Origin: Candidatus Geothrix odensensis | GTDB taxonomy: Bacteria > Acidobacteriota > Holophagae > Holophagales > Holophagaceae | Length of the DNA: 49,172 nt | NCBI GenBank assembly: GCA_016714685.1 | Contig: JADKCH010000022.1 | Span: 1-49,172, forward strand | Direction: 5' to 3' | Shown: positions 1 to 9,300 of the stretch, piece by piece | How positions within the stretch are numbered: position 1 is the stretch's first letter | Layout of the letters: each line of letters opens with the position of its first letter | The notes under the pieces: generated by a model | What the model saw: the letters and a program-made list of their open reading frames with translations, nothing else | Databases searched by the model: none | What the model was told of the DNA's origin: nothing | Translations under genes and position numbers: made by a program

Positions 1-8
1 GGCTTTGT

Positions 9-85
9 TGGTGCACCCGACTGGAATCGAACCAGCGACCTTTGGCTTCGGAGGCCAACGCTCTATCCAACTGAGCTACGGGTAC
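9..85 (-). tRNA. tRNA-Arg (anticodon CCG)
   Basis: Read on the minus strand, the segment folds into a complete cloverleaf of 77 nt. The acceptor arm is GTACCCG paired with CGGGTGC, the D stem is GCTC/GAGC, and the anticodon stem is TTGGC/GCCAA around the loop CTCCGAA. The T arm is GCTGG/CCAGT with loop TTCGATT, followed by A73 and an encoded CCA. The anticodon at positions 34-36 is CCG, which reads the arginine codon CGG, a common codon in such GC-rich DNA. It lies 49 bp past the stop of the amidase gene on the same strand. Confidence 0.95.
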
Positions 86-134
86 TGCGACCTTCCATCA
101 TGGCTTCGAATGGGCTTCGGTTCAAGGTCGGCCT

Positions 135-914
135 CTAGCCTGGTGCTCCCACCATGCGGCGCCTCACGGAGCCGTTGGTCTCGGCGAAGTAGCGACGGAC
201 ACCCTGGGTGATGGCCTCGGCGACCTTGGCGCGGAAGGCGGCATCCTTGAGCTTCTCCTCCTCCTTGGGATTGGAGATGAAGGCGACCTCGACCAGCACG
301 GCGGGCATGGCGGCCCCGCGCAGGACGATGAAGGGCGCCTGCTTGACACCTCGCTCCTTGATGCCGGCCAGGCGGTTCAGCTGGCCCTGGACGGCCACGG
401 CCAGGCGCTCCGAGTCCTGCAGGAAGGCCTTCTGCGCCAGGTCATCGAGGATGCTGGCCACCACGCTTTCGGCGCTGGCGGGAGCGGCGCCTGCACCGGC
501 GTTTTCCACCGCCACCACGTCCTCGTCATCGCCCTTGCCCAGGCTCAGGAAGAACACTTCGGAACCCCGGGCGGCCTTGGCCCGGGCGGCGTTCAGGTGG
601 AGGCTGATGAAGAGGTCGGCCCCCTGGGCGTTGGCCACCCTGGCCCGGTCCCAGAGGGGGATGAAGGTATCGTCGTCCCGGGTGAGCAGGGCCTGGAAGC
701 CGGCCGCCTCCAGCCGGGCCGCCACGGCCTGGCCGATCTCCAGGGCGGCGGTCTTCTCCTTGAGCCCCTTGGGCCCCTTGGCGCCGCCGTCGTCGCCGCC
801 GTGGCCAGGGTCCACCATCACCTTCAAGCGTGGCGACGGGGCCGCGGGCTTGGGAGTCTGCGCCCAAGCCAGTAGGCTGAAGGTGGCAAGCAGGATGCTC
901 GGGAGTCGGATCAT
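135..914 (-). CDS. N-acetylmuramoyl-L-alanine amidase (Amidase_3 family)
   Basis: A secreted zinc amidase that cuts the bond between N-acetylmuramic acid and L-alanine of peptidoglycan, acting in the envelope during cell separation or wall turnover. The 259-residue product starts with a signal peptide (residues 1-18, ending A-W-A-Q) and then one Amidase_3 domain. Visible family motifs are VDPGHGG with zinc ligand His38, a glutamate near residue 53, the SLHLNA motif around residue 105, and the catalytic-glutamate region VEVAFISNP near residue 210. It lacks the AMIN or SPOR domains of larger relatives. Its ATG overlaps the ATG of hisS on the opposite strand, so its promoter must lie inside hisS. 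No good Shine-Dalgarno is visible, but the signal peptide supports this start. Confidence 0.9.
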   Translation of the reverse strand: MIRLPSILLATFSLLAWAQTPKPAAPSPRLKVMVDPGHGGDDGGAKGPKGLKEKTAALEIGQAVAARLEAAGFQALLTRDDDTFIPLWDRARVANAQGADLFISLHLNAARAKAARGSEVFFLSLGKGDDEDVVAVENAGAGAAPASAESVVASILDDLAQKAFLQDSERLAVAVQGQLNRLAGIKERGVKQAPFIVLRGAAMPAVLVEVAFISNPKEEEKLKDAAFRAKVAEAITQGVRRYFAETNGSVRRRMVGAPG

Positions 915-2156
915 GGCCCAGTCGGTGAAAGGAATGCGGGATCTCTTCGGGGCGGAGCTGCGCTGGTTCCAGCATATCGAGGATACCGCCCGCCGCGTGT
1001 TCGGACGCCACGGCTATGGCGAGATCCGCACGCCCATCCTCGAAGAGCTGGATGTCTTCAAGCGCAGCGTGGGCGAGAGCTCCGACATCGTGAACAAGGA
1101 GATGTACCAGTTCACGGACAAGGGCGGCCGCGAGGTCGTCATGCGCCCGGAGAACACCGCCGGCGTGGTGCGGGCCGCCATCCAGCACAAGCTGCTGCTG
1201 AACAATGACCCCGTGCTGTTCTATTACATCGGCCAGCAGTTCCGCTACGAGCGCATGCAGACGGGCCGCTACCGCCAGTTCTGGCAGATCGGCGCCGAGA
1301 GCTTCGGCGTGGCCACGCCCGAGAGCGAGGCCGAGAGCCTGCTCATGCTCCACAGCTTCCTGACCGAGCTGGGCCTCAAGTCCCTGGTCTTCTCCATCAA
1401 CAGCGTGGGCACACCGGAATCGCGGCCCGCCTTCCACGCCGCCTTCCGGGCCTTCTTCGCGGAGCGCGCCGACCAGTTCTGCGACGACTGCCACCGGCGC
1501 ATCGAGACCAACCCCTGCGGGTGCTGGACTGCAAGAACGAGCGCTGCCAGGCCGCCCTGGCAGGCCACCCCGTCATCACCGACCACCTGGACGAGGCCTC
1601 GGCGGCGCACCATGCTCGCCTCAAGGTGCTGCTCATGGAGCTGGGCATCCCCTTCGTCGAGGATCCCCGGCTGGTGCGCGGCCTGGACTACTACACCCGC
1701 ACGGCCTTCGAGGTGCTCAGCTCCGATCTCGGCGCCCAGAGCGCCCTGCTGGGCGGCGGCCGCTATGATCTGCTGGTGAAGCACCTGGGCGGCCCTGACG
1801 TGCCCGCCTTCGGCTGGGCCATCGGCCTCGACCGCCTGGCGATGGTGCTGCAGCAGGTGAAGGGCGAGGCCCCGGCCACGGCCCCGGCCCTGCTCATCCC
1901 GCTGGGCGAGCGGGCCGCCACCGAGGCCCTCAAGCTGGCGCGCACCCTCTGGGACGCGGGCGTGGCCCTGCAGCTGGAAACCCGCGGCGGCGCCCTCAAG
2001 AAGGCCATGGCCAGCGCCAACCGCCTGGGCATCCAGACTGTGCTCATCCTGGGCGACGGCGAACTGGACGGCGGCACCATCACCGTCAAGCACATGGCCA
2101 CGGGGGAGCAGGAGACCTGGCCCTTGGGCGAGGTGGGCAAACGCCTGTTTCAGTAG
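913..2156 (+). CDS. hisS: Histidyl-tRNA synthetase, with an apparent -1 frameshift
   Basis: Class II synthetase that charges tRNA-His in the cytoplasm. The start ATG follows GGGAG at 901-905 and gives the family N-terminus S-V-K-G-M-R-D. The first frame carries motif 2 (FRYERMQTGRYRQFWQIGAE) and runs through ETNP at codon 201. The second frame continues with LRVLDCKN, the HisA motif RGLDYYTRTAFE, motif 3 and the C-terminal anticodon-binding domain. The switch occurs in the C run at 1512-1515: one more C restores a single frame of 414 residues, normal for HisRS. As read here, the gene would end in a nonsense tail. HisS is essential, so a sequencing error is more likely than a real pseudogene, unless another copy exists elsewhere. 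Confidence 0.9.
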
Positions 2157-2332
2157 GTTTAGCGTTTTCAAACAGGGTGAGCCTCGCCAAATCCTGACCG
2201 GCGCGGTAGACTATGTCCTTCGTGATCGCAGGCGACCCCCGGTCTCCGCCTCTTTTCAATCCGAATAACCCCACTTTCGCCCTGACCGGGCCCCCGGATG
2301 CGTTCCGTGGGCGGGCCCCTTCAGGAGCGACC

Positions 2333-3628
2333 ATGTCCTTCGAATCCCTCGGGCTGCTGCCCGAGCTCCTGCGCGCCGTACGCGAGCAGGGCTACGAAAC
2401 CCCCACCCCCATCCAGTCCCAGGCGATTCCCCTGGTGCTGGAGGGCCGCGACCTCATGGGCCGCGCCCAGACCGGCACCGGCAAGACCGCCGGCTTCACC
2501 CTGCCCCTGCTGCAGCGCCTGGCCCCCCAGGCCAGCAGCTCGGCTTCGCCCGCGCGCCACCCCATCCGCGCCCTCATCCTCACGCCCACCCGCGAGCTGG
2601 CCATGCAGGTGGAGGAGAGCGTCCGAACCTACGGGAAGTACATCCCCCTGCGCTCCACCACCATCTTCGGCGGCGTGAACATCAACCCCCAGACCAAGGC
2701 CCTCCGCGCCGGCGCCGAGATCCTCGTCGCCACGCCGGGCCGCCTCCTGGACCACCACCAGCAGGGCAACCTGAACTTCAGCCAGCTCGAAGTCCTGGTG
2801 CTCGACGAGGCGGACCGCATGCTCGACATGGGCTTCATCCGCGACATCCAGAAGATCATCGCGCTCCTGCCCAAGAGCCGGCAGACCCTGCTCTTCTCGG
2901 CCACCTTCACGGACGAGATCAAGCAGCTGGCCGCCCAGTTCCTGAAGAGCCCCGCCACGGTGCAGATCACGCCCCAGAACACCGCCGCCGAGCTGGTCCG
3001 CCAGGTGGTGCATCCCGTGGACCGGGAGCGCAAGCGCGCCCTCCTGTCCCACCTGATCACCAGCCGCAAGCTGGAGCAGGTGCTGGTCTTCACCCGCACC
3101 AAGCACGGCGCCAACCGCCTCTCCGAGCAGCTCGACAAGGACGGCATCAGCTCCATGGCCATCCACGGCAACAAGAGCCAGCCCCAGCGCATCAAGGCCC
3201 TCGATGACTTCAAGAAGGGCGCCGTCCGCGTCCTGGTCGCCACGGACATCGCCGCGCGCGGCCTGGACATCGACATGCTGCCCCACGTGGTGAACTACGA
3301 GCTGCCCCAGGTGCCCGAGGACTACATCCACCGCATCGGCCGCACCGGCCGCGCCGGCGCCGAGGGGGAGGCCCTCTCCCTGGTCTGCGTGGATGAGCAC
3401 GGCCTGCTCAAGGACATCGAGAAGCTGCTCCGCAAGGAGCTGCCCAAGGACGTCGTCACCGGCTACGCCCCGGACCCCAGCATCCCCGCCGAGCCCATCC
3501 AGACCGGGCGGCAGGGCGGTGGTGGCCGCGGTCGCGGTCCGGCCCGCCCGGCTCGCAGCGGCGCCGCGCCGGCACCTCGCGGGGAGCGGGGTCGCCACCC
3601 CTCCCGCCCCGGGGCCCGCGGGAAATAG
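2333..3628 (+). CDS. rhlE: DEAD-box ATP-dependent RNA helicase (RhlE type)
   Basis: An ATP-dependent RNA helicase that remodels RNA duplexes, typically in ribosome assembly or RNA turnover. The 431-residue protein has the Q motif (PTPIQSQAIP, near residue 25), Walker A AQTGTGKT (45-52), PTRELA, the DEAD motif VLDEADRMLDMGF, the SAT motif, and the helicase C motifs ARGLDID and HRIGRTGRAG. The tail of about 45 residues is Gly/Arg/Pro-rich, as in RhlE-type proteins that bind RNA non-specifically. The frame is open upstream to an ATG at 2213. The ATG at 2333 is chosen because it follows AGGAG and begins at the conserved F-E-S-L-G of the Q-motif region. Confidence 0.93.
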   Translation: MSFESLGLLPELLRAVREQGYETPTPIQSQAIPLVLEGRDLMGRAQTGTGKTAGFTLPLLQRLAPQASSSASPARHPIRALILTPTRELAMQVEESVRTYGKYIPLRSTTIFGGVNINPQTKALRAGAEILVATPGRLLDHHQQGNLNFSQLEVLVLDEADRMLDMGFIRDIQKIIALLPKSRQTLLFSATFTDEIKQLAAQFLKSPATVQITPQNTAAELVRQVVHPVDRERKRALLSHLITSRKLEQVLVFTRTKHGANRLSEQLDKDGISSMAIHGNKSQPQRIKALDDFKKGAVRVLVATDIAARGLDIDMLPHVVNYELPQVPEDYIHRIGRTGRAGAEGEALSLVCVDEHGLLKDIEKLLRKELPKDVVTGYAPDPSIPAEPIQTGRQGGGGRGRGPARPARSGAAPAPRGERGRHPSRPGARGK

Positions 3629-3646
3629 GTCTGACCTCTATACCAC

Positions 3647-3692
3647 TTGACGCGAGGCTTGAAAGGCTCCAGGATTCTTGCTTATGCAAGAA
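3647..3692 (+). promoter_or_regulatory. Putative promoter and MarR-type operator over the marR start
   Basis: TTGACG (3647-3652) matches a sigma-70 -35 box at five of six positions. A weak -10 (CAGGAT, 3670-3675) follows after 17 bp. Overlapping it is a perfect inverted repeat TTCTTGC-TTAT-GCAAGAA (3675-3692) that contains the marR ATG at 3684. A TTGC-N4-GCAA core is the usual shape of a MarR-dimer operator. The position suggests autorepression of marR and the genes behind it. The repeat is seen directly; its role is inferred. Confidence 0.5.
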
Positions 3693-4166
3693 CCCATGCC
3701 CGATACCCTCACCCAAGCCAGCCTCGGCACCCTCGCCGCCGCCGTCCGCCGCCGCCTGAAACACGTGGTGGGCGCTCGCCTCGTCCCATTTAGGCTCACG
3801 ATCCAGCAGGCCTGGGTCCTGCTGGTCCTCCACGAGCAGGGGCCATCCTCACTCCATCCCCTCGCCCAGCAGACCTGGATGGACGACCCCACCGCCAGCC
3901 GGGTGGTGAAGGCCATGGTGGGCCGGGGACTCCTGCGCACCCAGCCGGACCCCAAGCATGGCCGACGCATCCTCATCAGCCTGACGCCCGAAGCGCTGCC
4001 CATGGCCCAGGAGCTCCAGCAGATCGTGGCCGGGATCCGGGCCAGCCTCGTGCGGGGCCTTAGCCCGGACCAGCAGGCGTTGCTGCGGGAAGGCCTGCTC
4101 GCCATGATCGCCAACCTGGATGCGATGTCCGCCGATTCCGCCGATCCGGCCGCCGCAGCCTCCTAA
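3684..4166 (+). CDS. MarR-family transcriptional regulator
   Basis: A winged-helix DNA-binding regulator of 160 residues, probably a homodimer that represses genes until a small, often phenolic ligand binds. The MarR order is visible: an N-terminal helix, a helix-turn-helix around residues 50-75 (A-S-R-V-V-K-A-M-V-G-R-G-L), a wing around D-P-K-H-G-R-R (residues 88-94), and a long C-terminal helix. The ATG at 3684 is preferred over the TTG at 3678 because AGGA at 3671-3674 lies nine bases away. It sits 51 bp upstream of a secreted hydrolase gene and an RND efflux operon, all on one strand. This is the common layout for a local efflux regulator. Confidence 0.88.
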   Translation: MQEPMPDTLTQASLGTLAAAVRRRLKHVVGARLVPFRLTIQQAWVLLVLHEQGPSSLHPLAQQTWMDDPTASRVVKAMVGRGLLRTQPDPKHGRRILISLTPEALPMAQELQQIVAGIRASLVRGLSPDQQALLREGLLAMIANLDAMSADSADPAAAAS

Positions 4167-4217
4167 CCCGGCTCCGGCTTCCTCGCCCTTCCTTCCCGTT
4201 CGCTCACCGGAGGTGCC

Positions 4218-5141
4218 ATGCGTGTCCCAGCTGCCCTGGTCCTCGTGTTCGCCCTGGCCGCACCGCTCGCCGCCCACGCCAAACACCAGGCGACACCGGC
4301 GGAGGCCCCCAAGGTCCACAAGGTGGAGAAGGTCGCCGAGAACGTCTACTGCATCTTCGGGCAGGGCGGGAACATCGGCCTGATCGTCACAGCGAGGCAC
4401 GCGGTACTCATCGACGACCAGTTCGAGCGGCTGGTGCCCGGCCTGCTCGAAGCTGTTCGCACCGTCACGGACAAGCCCATCAAGTACCTGGTGAACACCC
4501 ACGGCCACCCCGATCACGTGGGGGGCAACGTGGTGCTGGAGAAGCAGGTCTCGGCCATCATCGCCCACGCCAATGTCCGCAGGCGGATGGTGCTCGCCCA
4601 GGCCAAGCTCGACCCCGCCAGGCGGGGCGGCCTGCCCGAGCTGGCCCTGGGCTCCGAGGATGCCAAGGAGAGGGCCCGCCTGAACCTCCACCTGGACGAC
4701 GCGGAGATCCACCTGCTGCACATGGGGCCCGGCCACACCGACGGCGACGTCATCGTGGGCATCCCGTCGGTGCTCGTGATGCACATGGGCGATCTCTTCT
4801 TCCTGGGCATGCTCCCCTACATCGATGCGGAGAGTGGCGGCAGCTTCGACGGCCTCGCCGCCCAGGTCACGTCGGTGGCCTCCTGGCTGCCCGAGGGCGC
4901 CCGCATCATCCCCGGCCACGGCCCCGTCTGCGGCAGGAAGGAACTGCTCCGCTACCGCGACTTCCTCCAGGCGGTGCAGGCCCATGTGAAGGCCAACCCC
5001 ACCCAGGATGCCGCGGCGCTGGCCGCCTCCTTTGATGGGAATGCCTGGCCGGAGTGGAAGCCCCGCGCGGATTTCGTCACCTGGCAGACCCTCTTCTCCG
5101 TGGCCTCGGGCAAAGGCCCCGGCCGCGTCGCCCGCCCCTGA
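4218..5141 (+). CDS. Secreted metallo-beta-lactamase-fold hydrolase
   Basis: A zinc hydrolase of the MBL-fold superfamily with a signal peptide (residues 1-21, ending A-H-A), so it is probably periplasmic. The metal motif HGHPDH (residues 95-100) gives the HxHxDH ligands, G-P-G-H-T-D-G-D supplies the next histidine, and I-P-G-H-G-P the last. At 307 residues it is longer than most class B beta-lactamases and resembles the general SoxH/quinoprotein-type hydrolases of this fold. The substrate cannot be read from the sequence. It lies between marR and the mdtA-like gene with short gaps, so it is probably co-transcribed with the efflux genes. A role in resistance is possible but unproven. Confidence 0.85.
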   Translation: MRVPAALVLVFALAAPLAAHAKHQATPAEAPKVHKVEKVAENVYCIFGQGGNIGLIVTARHAVLIDDQFERLVPGLLEAVRTVTDKPIKYLVNTHGHPDHVGGNVVLEKQVSAIIAHANVRRRMVLAQAKLDPARRGGLPELALGSEDAKERARLNLHLDDAEIHLLHMGPGHTDGDVIVGIPSVLVMHMGDLFFLGMLPYIDAESGGSFDGLAAQVTSVASWLPEGARIIPGHGPVCGRKELLRYRDFLQAVQAHVKANPTQDAAALAASFDGNAWPEWKPRADFVTWQTLFSVASGKGPGRVARP

Positions 5142-5167
5142 ACCCCGTTCGTCAGCCCGGATCCCCC

Positions 5168-6352
5168 ATGAACACCTCAGAAGCCACTCCCACCGAACAG
5201 GCCGCCGGACGGCCGGCCCTCCTGCGCGGCTGGCGCCCCTGGGCCATCGGCGGGGCCCTCCTGCTGTTCGGCTGGTTCCTCTTCGGCCGCGGCGGGAAAA
5301 AGGATCCTGCCGCGAACGCCGGCGGACGGCCCGTCCCCGTGGCCGTGGCCAAGGCGCGGAAGGGCGACATGGCGGTCCAGCTCACGGGCCTCGGCACCGT
5401 CACGGCCCTCAACAGCGTCACCGTGAAGAGCCGGGTGGACGGCCAGCTGGTCCGCATCGCCTTCACCGAAGGCCAGATGGTCCGCGAGGGCGACCTCCTG
5501 GCCGAGATCGATCCCCGCCCCTTCCAGGTCCAGCTCATGCAGGCCGAGGGCCAGTACGCCAAGAACCAGGCCGCCTTCCAGAACGCCACCGCCGACCTGA
5601 AGCGCCTGCAGGGCCTGGTGCAGCAGGGCATCATCTCCCGCCAGCAGCTCGATACCCAGACCAGCGCGGTGGCCCAGTACGAGGCGGCCCTGAAGTCGGA
5701 TCAGGCCCAGGTGGAGAGCGCCAAGCTCAATCTCGTCTACAGCCGCATCACCGCGCCCATCTCCGGCCGCGTGGGCCTGCGCCTGGTGGATGCCGGGAAC
5801 ATGGTCCGTGCCTCGGACGCCAACGGCCTCGCCACCATCGCACCGATCCAGCCCATCAACGTCCTCTTCGCCGTCCCCGCTGACAGCATCCAGAAGGTGC
5901 TGAGCCAGAATGCCAAGGCCGGGAAGCTGCCGGTGGAGGCCTGGGATCGCGACCTCAAGTCCCGCCTCGCTCTGGGCTCGCTGTCCGCCATCGACAACCA
6001 GGTGGACACGGCCACGGGCACCGTGCGCCTCAAGGCCCTGTTCACCAACGAGGACCGCGTCCTCTTCCCCAACCAGTTCGTGAACGCCCGGCTCCTGGTG
6101 GATACCCTGCGCGGTGTGGTCATCATCCCCACGGCCGCCATCCAGCGCGGGCCCCAGGGAGCCTTCCTCTACGTGGTGAAGGCCGACAGCACCGTGGACC
6201 TCCGCATCATCGAGGTCCAGGGCACCGATGGTGATGAATCAGCCATCGGCAAGGGCCTCGCCGATGGCGAGACTGTCGTCGTCGATGGGCTCGAGAAACT
6301 GCGTCCCGGCAGCAAGGTCACCCTGCCCAAGGCCCCCGGCGCCAAGGGGTGA
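5168..6352 (+). CDS. RND efflux periplasmic adaptor subunit (MdtA-like)
   Basis: The membrane-fusion protein that bridges an RND pump to an outer-membrane channel. The 394-residue product has an N-terminal membrane anchor (about residues 23-39). Next come a barrel-sandwich/lipoyl half-motif (S-R-V-D-G-Q-L), an alpha-helical hairpin (about 120-190), the second lipoyl half (I-T-A-P-I-S-G-R-V-G-L-R), a beta-barrel domain and a membrane-proximal domain ending near G-L-E-K-L-R-P-G. The region I-D-N-Q-V-D-T-A-T-G-T-V-R is typical of MdtA. The ATG at 5168 begins just before the anchor segment; the frame is open to an ATG 38 codons upstream. The first pump gene starts 4 bp after its stop. Confidence 0.93.
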   Translation: MNTSEATPTEQAAGRPALLRGWRPWAIGGALLLFGWFLFGRGGKKDPAANAGGRPVPVAVAKARKGDMAVQLTGLGTVTALNSVTVKSRVDGQLVRIAFTEGQMVREGDLLAEIDPRPFQVQLMQAEGQYAKNQAAFQNATADLKRLQGLVQQGIISRQQLDTQTSAVAQYEAALKSDQAQVESAKLNLVYSRITAPISGRVGLRLVDAGNMVRASDANGLATIAPIQPINVLFAVPADSIQKVLSQNAKAGKLPVEAWDRDLKSRLALGSLSAIDNQVDTATGTVRLKALFTNEDRVLFPNQFVNARLLVDTLRGVVIIPTAAIQRGPQGAFLYVVKADSTVDLRIIEVQGTDGDESAIGKGLADGETVVVDGLEKLRPGSKVTLPKAPGAKG

Positions 6353-6356
6353 TCTT

Positions 6357-9300
6357 TTGAACCCCTCCAAGCCCTTCATCCTCCGGCCCATCGCCACCTC
6401 GCTGCTGATGGTGGGGCTGCTGCTGGTGGGCCTGCTCGCCTTCCGCCAGCTGCCGGTGTCGGCCCTGCCCCAGGTGGACTACCCCACCATCCAGGTGGTC
6501 ACCTTCTACCCGGGCGCCAGCCCCGATGTCATGGCCTCGGCCATCACCGCCCCGCTGGAGCGCCAGTTCGGCCAGCTGCCCGGCCTGAACCGCATGTCCT
6601 CCACCAGCTCCGGGGGCAGCTCGGTCATCACCCTGCAGTTCGTGCTGGACCTGAACATCGACGTGGCCGAGCAGCAGGTGCAGGCCGCGGTGAACGCCGC
6701 CGGCACCTACCTGCCCCGGGACCTCCCCAATCCGCCCATCTACAGCAAGATCAACCCGGCCGACTCGCCCATCCTCACCCTGGCGCTCACCTCGAAGACC
6801 CTGCCGCTGTCCAAGGTCCAGGACTTCGCCGACACCCGCCTGGCCCAGAAGATCTCGCAGCTGCCCGGCGTGGGCCTGGTGAGCATCAGCGGCGGCCAGA
6901 AACCCGCCGTGCGCATCCAGGCCAATCCCGCGGCCCTGGCCGCCAAGGGCCTCACCCTGGGCGACATCCGCCTGGCCGTGGCCCAGAGCAACGTGAACCA
7001 GGCCAAGGGCAGCTTCGACGGCCTCCGCCAGGCCTACGCCATCGGCGCCAACGACCAGCTGCTGTCCAGCGAGGAGTACCGACCCCTGGTGGTGGCGTAC
7101 AAGAACGGCGCCCCGGTGATTCTCTCCGAGGTCGCCCTGGTGACGGACGACGTGGAGAACGTCCGCCTGGCCGCCTGGAAGAACACCACCCCGGCCGTCA
7201 TCCTCAACATCCAGCGGCAGCCCGGCGCCAACATCATCGCCGTCGTGGACCGGGTGAAGGACCTGCTGCCCCAGCTCCGCGCCTCGCTGCCGGCCGCCGT
7301 CGAGCTGACCATCCTCACGGACCGCACGGTCACCATCCGGGCCAGCGTCCATGACGTGGAGTTCGAGCTGATGCTCACCATCGCCCTGGTGGTCATGGTG
7401 ATCTTCCTCTTCCTGCGCACCCTGGCCGCCACCATCATCCCCAGCGTGGCGGTGCCGCTCTCGCTGGTGGGCACCTTCGGGGTGATGTACCTGCTGGGCT
7501 ACAGCCTGAACAACCTGACCCTCATGGCCCTCACCATCTCCACGGGCTTCGTGGTGGACGACGCCATCGTGATGATCGAGAACATCATGCGCTACATCGA
7601 GGAGGGCGAGTCGCCCCTCCAGGCGGCGCTGAAGGGTTCCGAGCAGATCGGCTTCACCATCCTCTCCCTGACGGTCTCGCTCATCGCCGTGCTCATCCCC
7701 CTGCTCTTCATGGGCGACATCGTGGGCCGCCTCTTCCGCGAGTTCGCCATCACCCTCAGCGTCACCATCCTGGTCTCCGCGGTGGTGTCCCTCACGCTGA
7801 CGCCCATGATGTGCGCCAAGCTGCTGAAGCACACGCCCCCCGAGGAACAGGGCCGCTTCTACCAGTCCTCGGAGCGGGTCTTCCAGCGGATCATCGCCTT
7901 CTACGGCCGGACCCTCACCTGGGTGCTCCGGCACCAGACCGGCACCCTGGTCGTGGCCGTGGCCACCCTGGCCTCCACGGTGCTGCTCTACCTCGTCATC
8001 CCCAAGGGCTTCTTCCCCGTGCAGGACACCGGGGTGATCCTGGGCATTTCCGAGGCGCCGCAGACGGTGTCGTTCCCGACCATGGCCGAGCGCCAGCAGG
8101 CGCTCTCCGCCGAGATCCTCAAGGATCCGGCCGTGGAGAGCCTCTCGTCCTTCATCGGCATCGACGGCACCAACACCACCCTCAACAGCGGCCGCATCCA
8201 GATCAACCTCAAGCCGCTGGAGGATCGCGGCCTCAGCGCCACCGAGGTCATCCGCCGGCTGCAGCCCAGCCTCGCCCAGGTCGAGGGCATCCGCCTCTAC
8301 CTCCAGCCCGTGCAGGATCTCACGGTGGAGGACCGCGTCAGCCGCACCCAGTACCAGTACACCCTGGAGGATGCCGATCCGAAGGAACTGGCCCTGTGGG
8401 TGCCCCGCTTCGTGGACCGCCTCGCCACCCTGCCCGAGCTGCGGGACGTGGCCAGCGATCAGCAGAACTCCGGGTTGCAGATCCGCGTCACCCTGGACCG
8501 CACCACGGCCTCGCGCCTCGGCATCACGCCCCAGATGCTGGACGACGCCCTGTACGACGCCTTCGGCCAGCGGCAGATCTCGACCATGTTCACCCAGCTG
8601 AACCAGTACCGCGTGGTGCTGGAGGCCCGGCCCGGCCAGTACCAGCGGCCCGAGGACCTCCAGAACATCTATGTGCGCTCGGCCTCCGGGGGCTCCGTGC
8701 CCCTCAGCGCCTTCACCCGGATCGAGACCCTCACCGCGCCCCTGGCCATCAACCACCAGGGGCAGTTCCCCACGGCCACCGTGTCCTTCAACCTGGCTCC
8801 GGATACTTCCCTGGGCGACGCCGTGAAGGCCATCCAGCGGGTGCGCCAGGACATGGACCTGCCCCCCAGCATCAAGGCCGGGTTCCAGGGCACGGCCCAG
8901 GCCTTCGGCGCCTCGCTCACGAACACGCCCCTGCTCATCCTGGCCGCCGTGCTCACGGTCTACATCCTGCTCGGCGTGCTGTACGAGAGCTACATCCACC
9001 CCATCACCATCCTGTCCACGCTGCCCTCGGCGGGCGTGGGGGCGCTGCTCTCGCTCATGCTCTGCCGCACGGACTTCAGCGTCATCGCGCTCATCGGCAT
9101 CATCCTGCTCATCGGCATCGTCGAGAAGAACGCCATCATGATGATCGACTTCGCGCTGGAGGCCGAGCGCAAGGGCGGCCTGCCCCCGGAGGAGGCCATC
9201 TACCAGGCCTCCCTGCTGCGCTTCCGGCCCATCATCATGACCACCTTCGCCGCCCTCCTCGGCGGCGTGCCCCTGGCCCTGGGCAGCGGCGTGGGCGCCG

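Noticed and set aside
526..1494. Long minus-strand frames opposite hisS, the RND genes, aspS, typA and hydB
   Set aside because: These are shadows in a GC-rich genome: low-complexity Gly/Ala/His/Arg-rich translations without motifs, opposite genes with clear family signatures.
208..1779. A 523-codon frame covering antisense of the amidase plus half of hisS
   Set aside because: The first 235 codons are the complement of the amidase gene. Only the part from 913 matches HisRS.
2150..2180. CCTGTTT...AAACAGG around the hisS stop as a terminator
   Set aside because: The stem is only 7 bp with a long loop and no T run follows.
2213..2332. N-terminal extension of the RhlE helicase by 40 residues
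   Set aside because: The upstream residues are not typical of the family and lack a good ribosome-binding site. The ATG at 2333 has AGGAG and starts at the Q-motif region. The repeat of ATGTCCTTCG at both places seems coincidental.
3627..3637. AGGTCTGACCT palindrome at the rhlE stop as an operator
   Set aside because: It is short, overlaps the stop codon and lies before the better -35 and MarR palindrome; there is no second line of evidence.
4218..5141. A true class B beta-lactamase
   Set aside because: The zinc motif is shared by the whole MBL-fold superfamily. Length and surrounding motifs do not point to a lactamase in particular.
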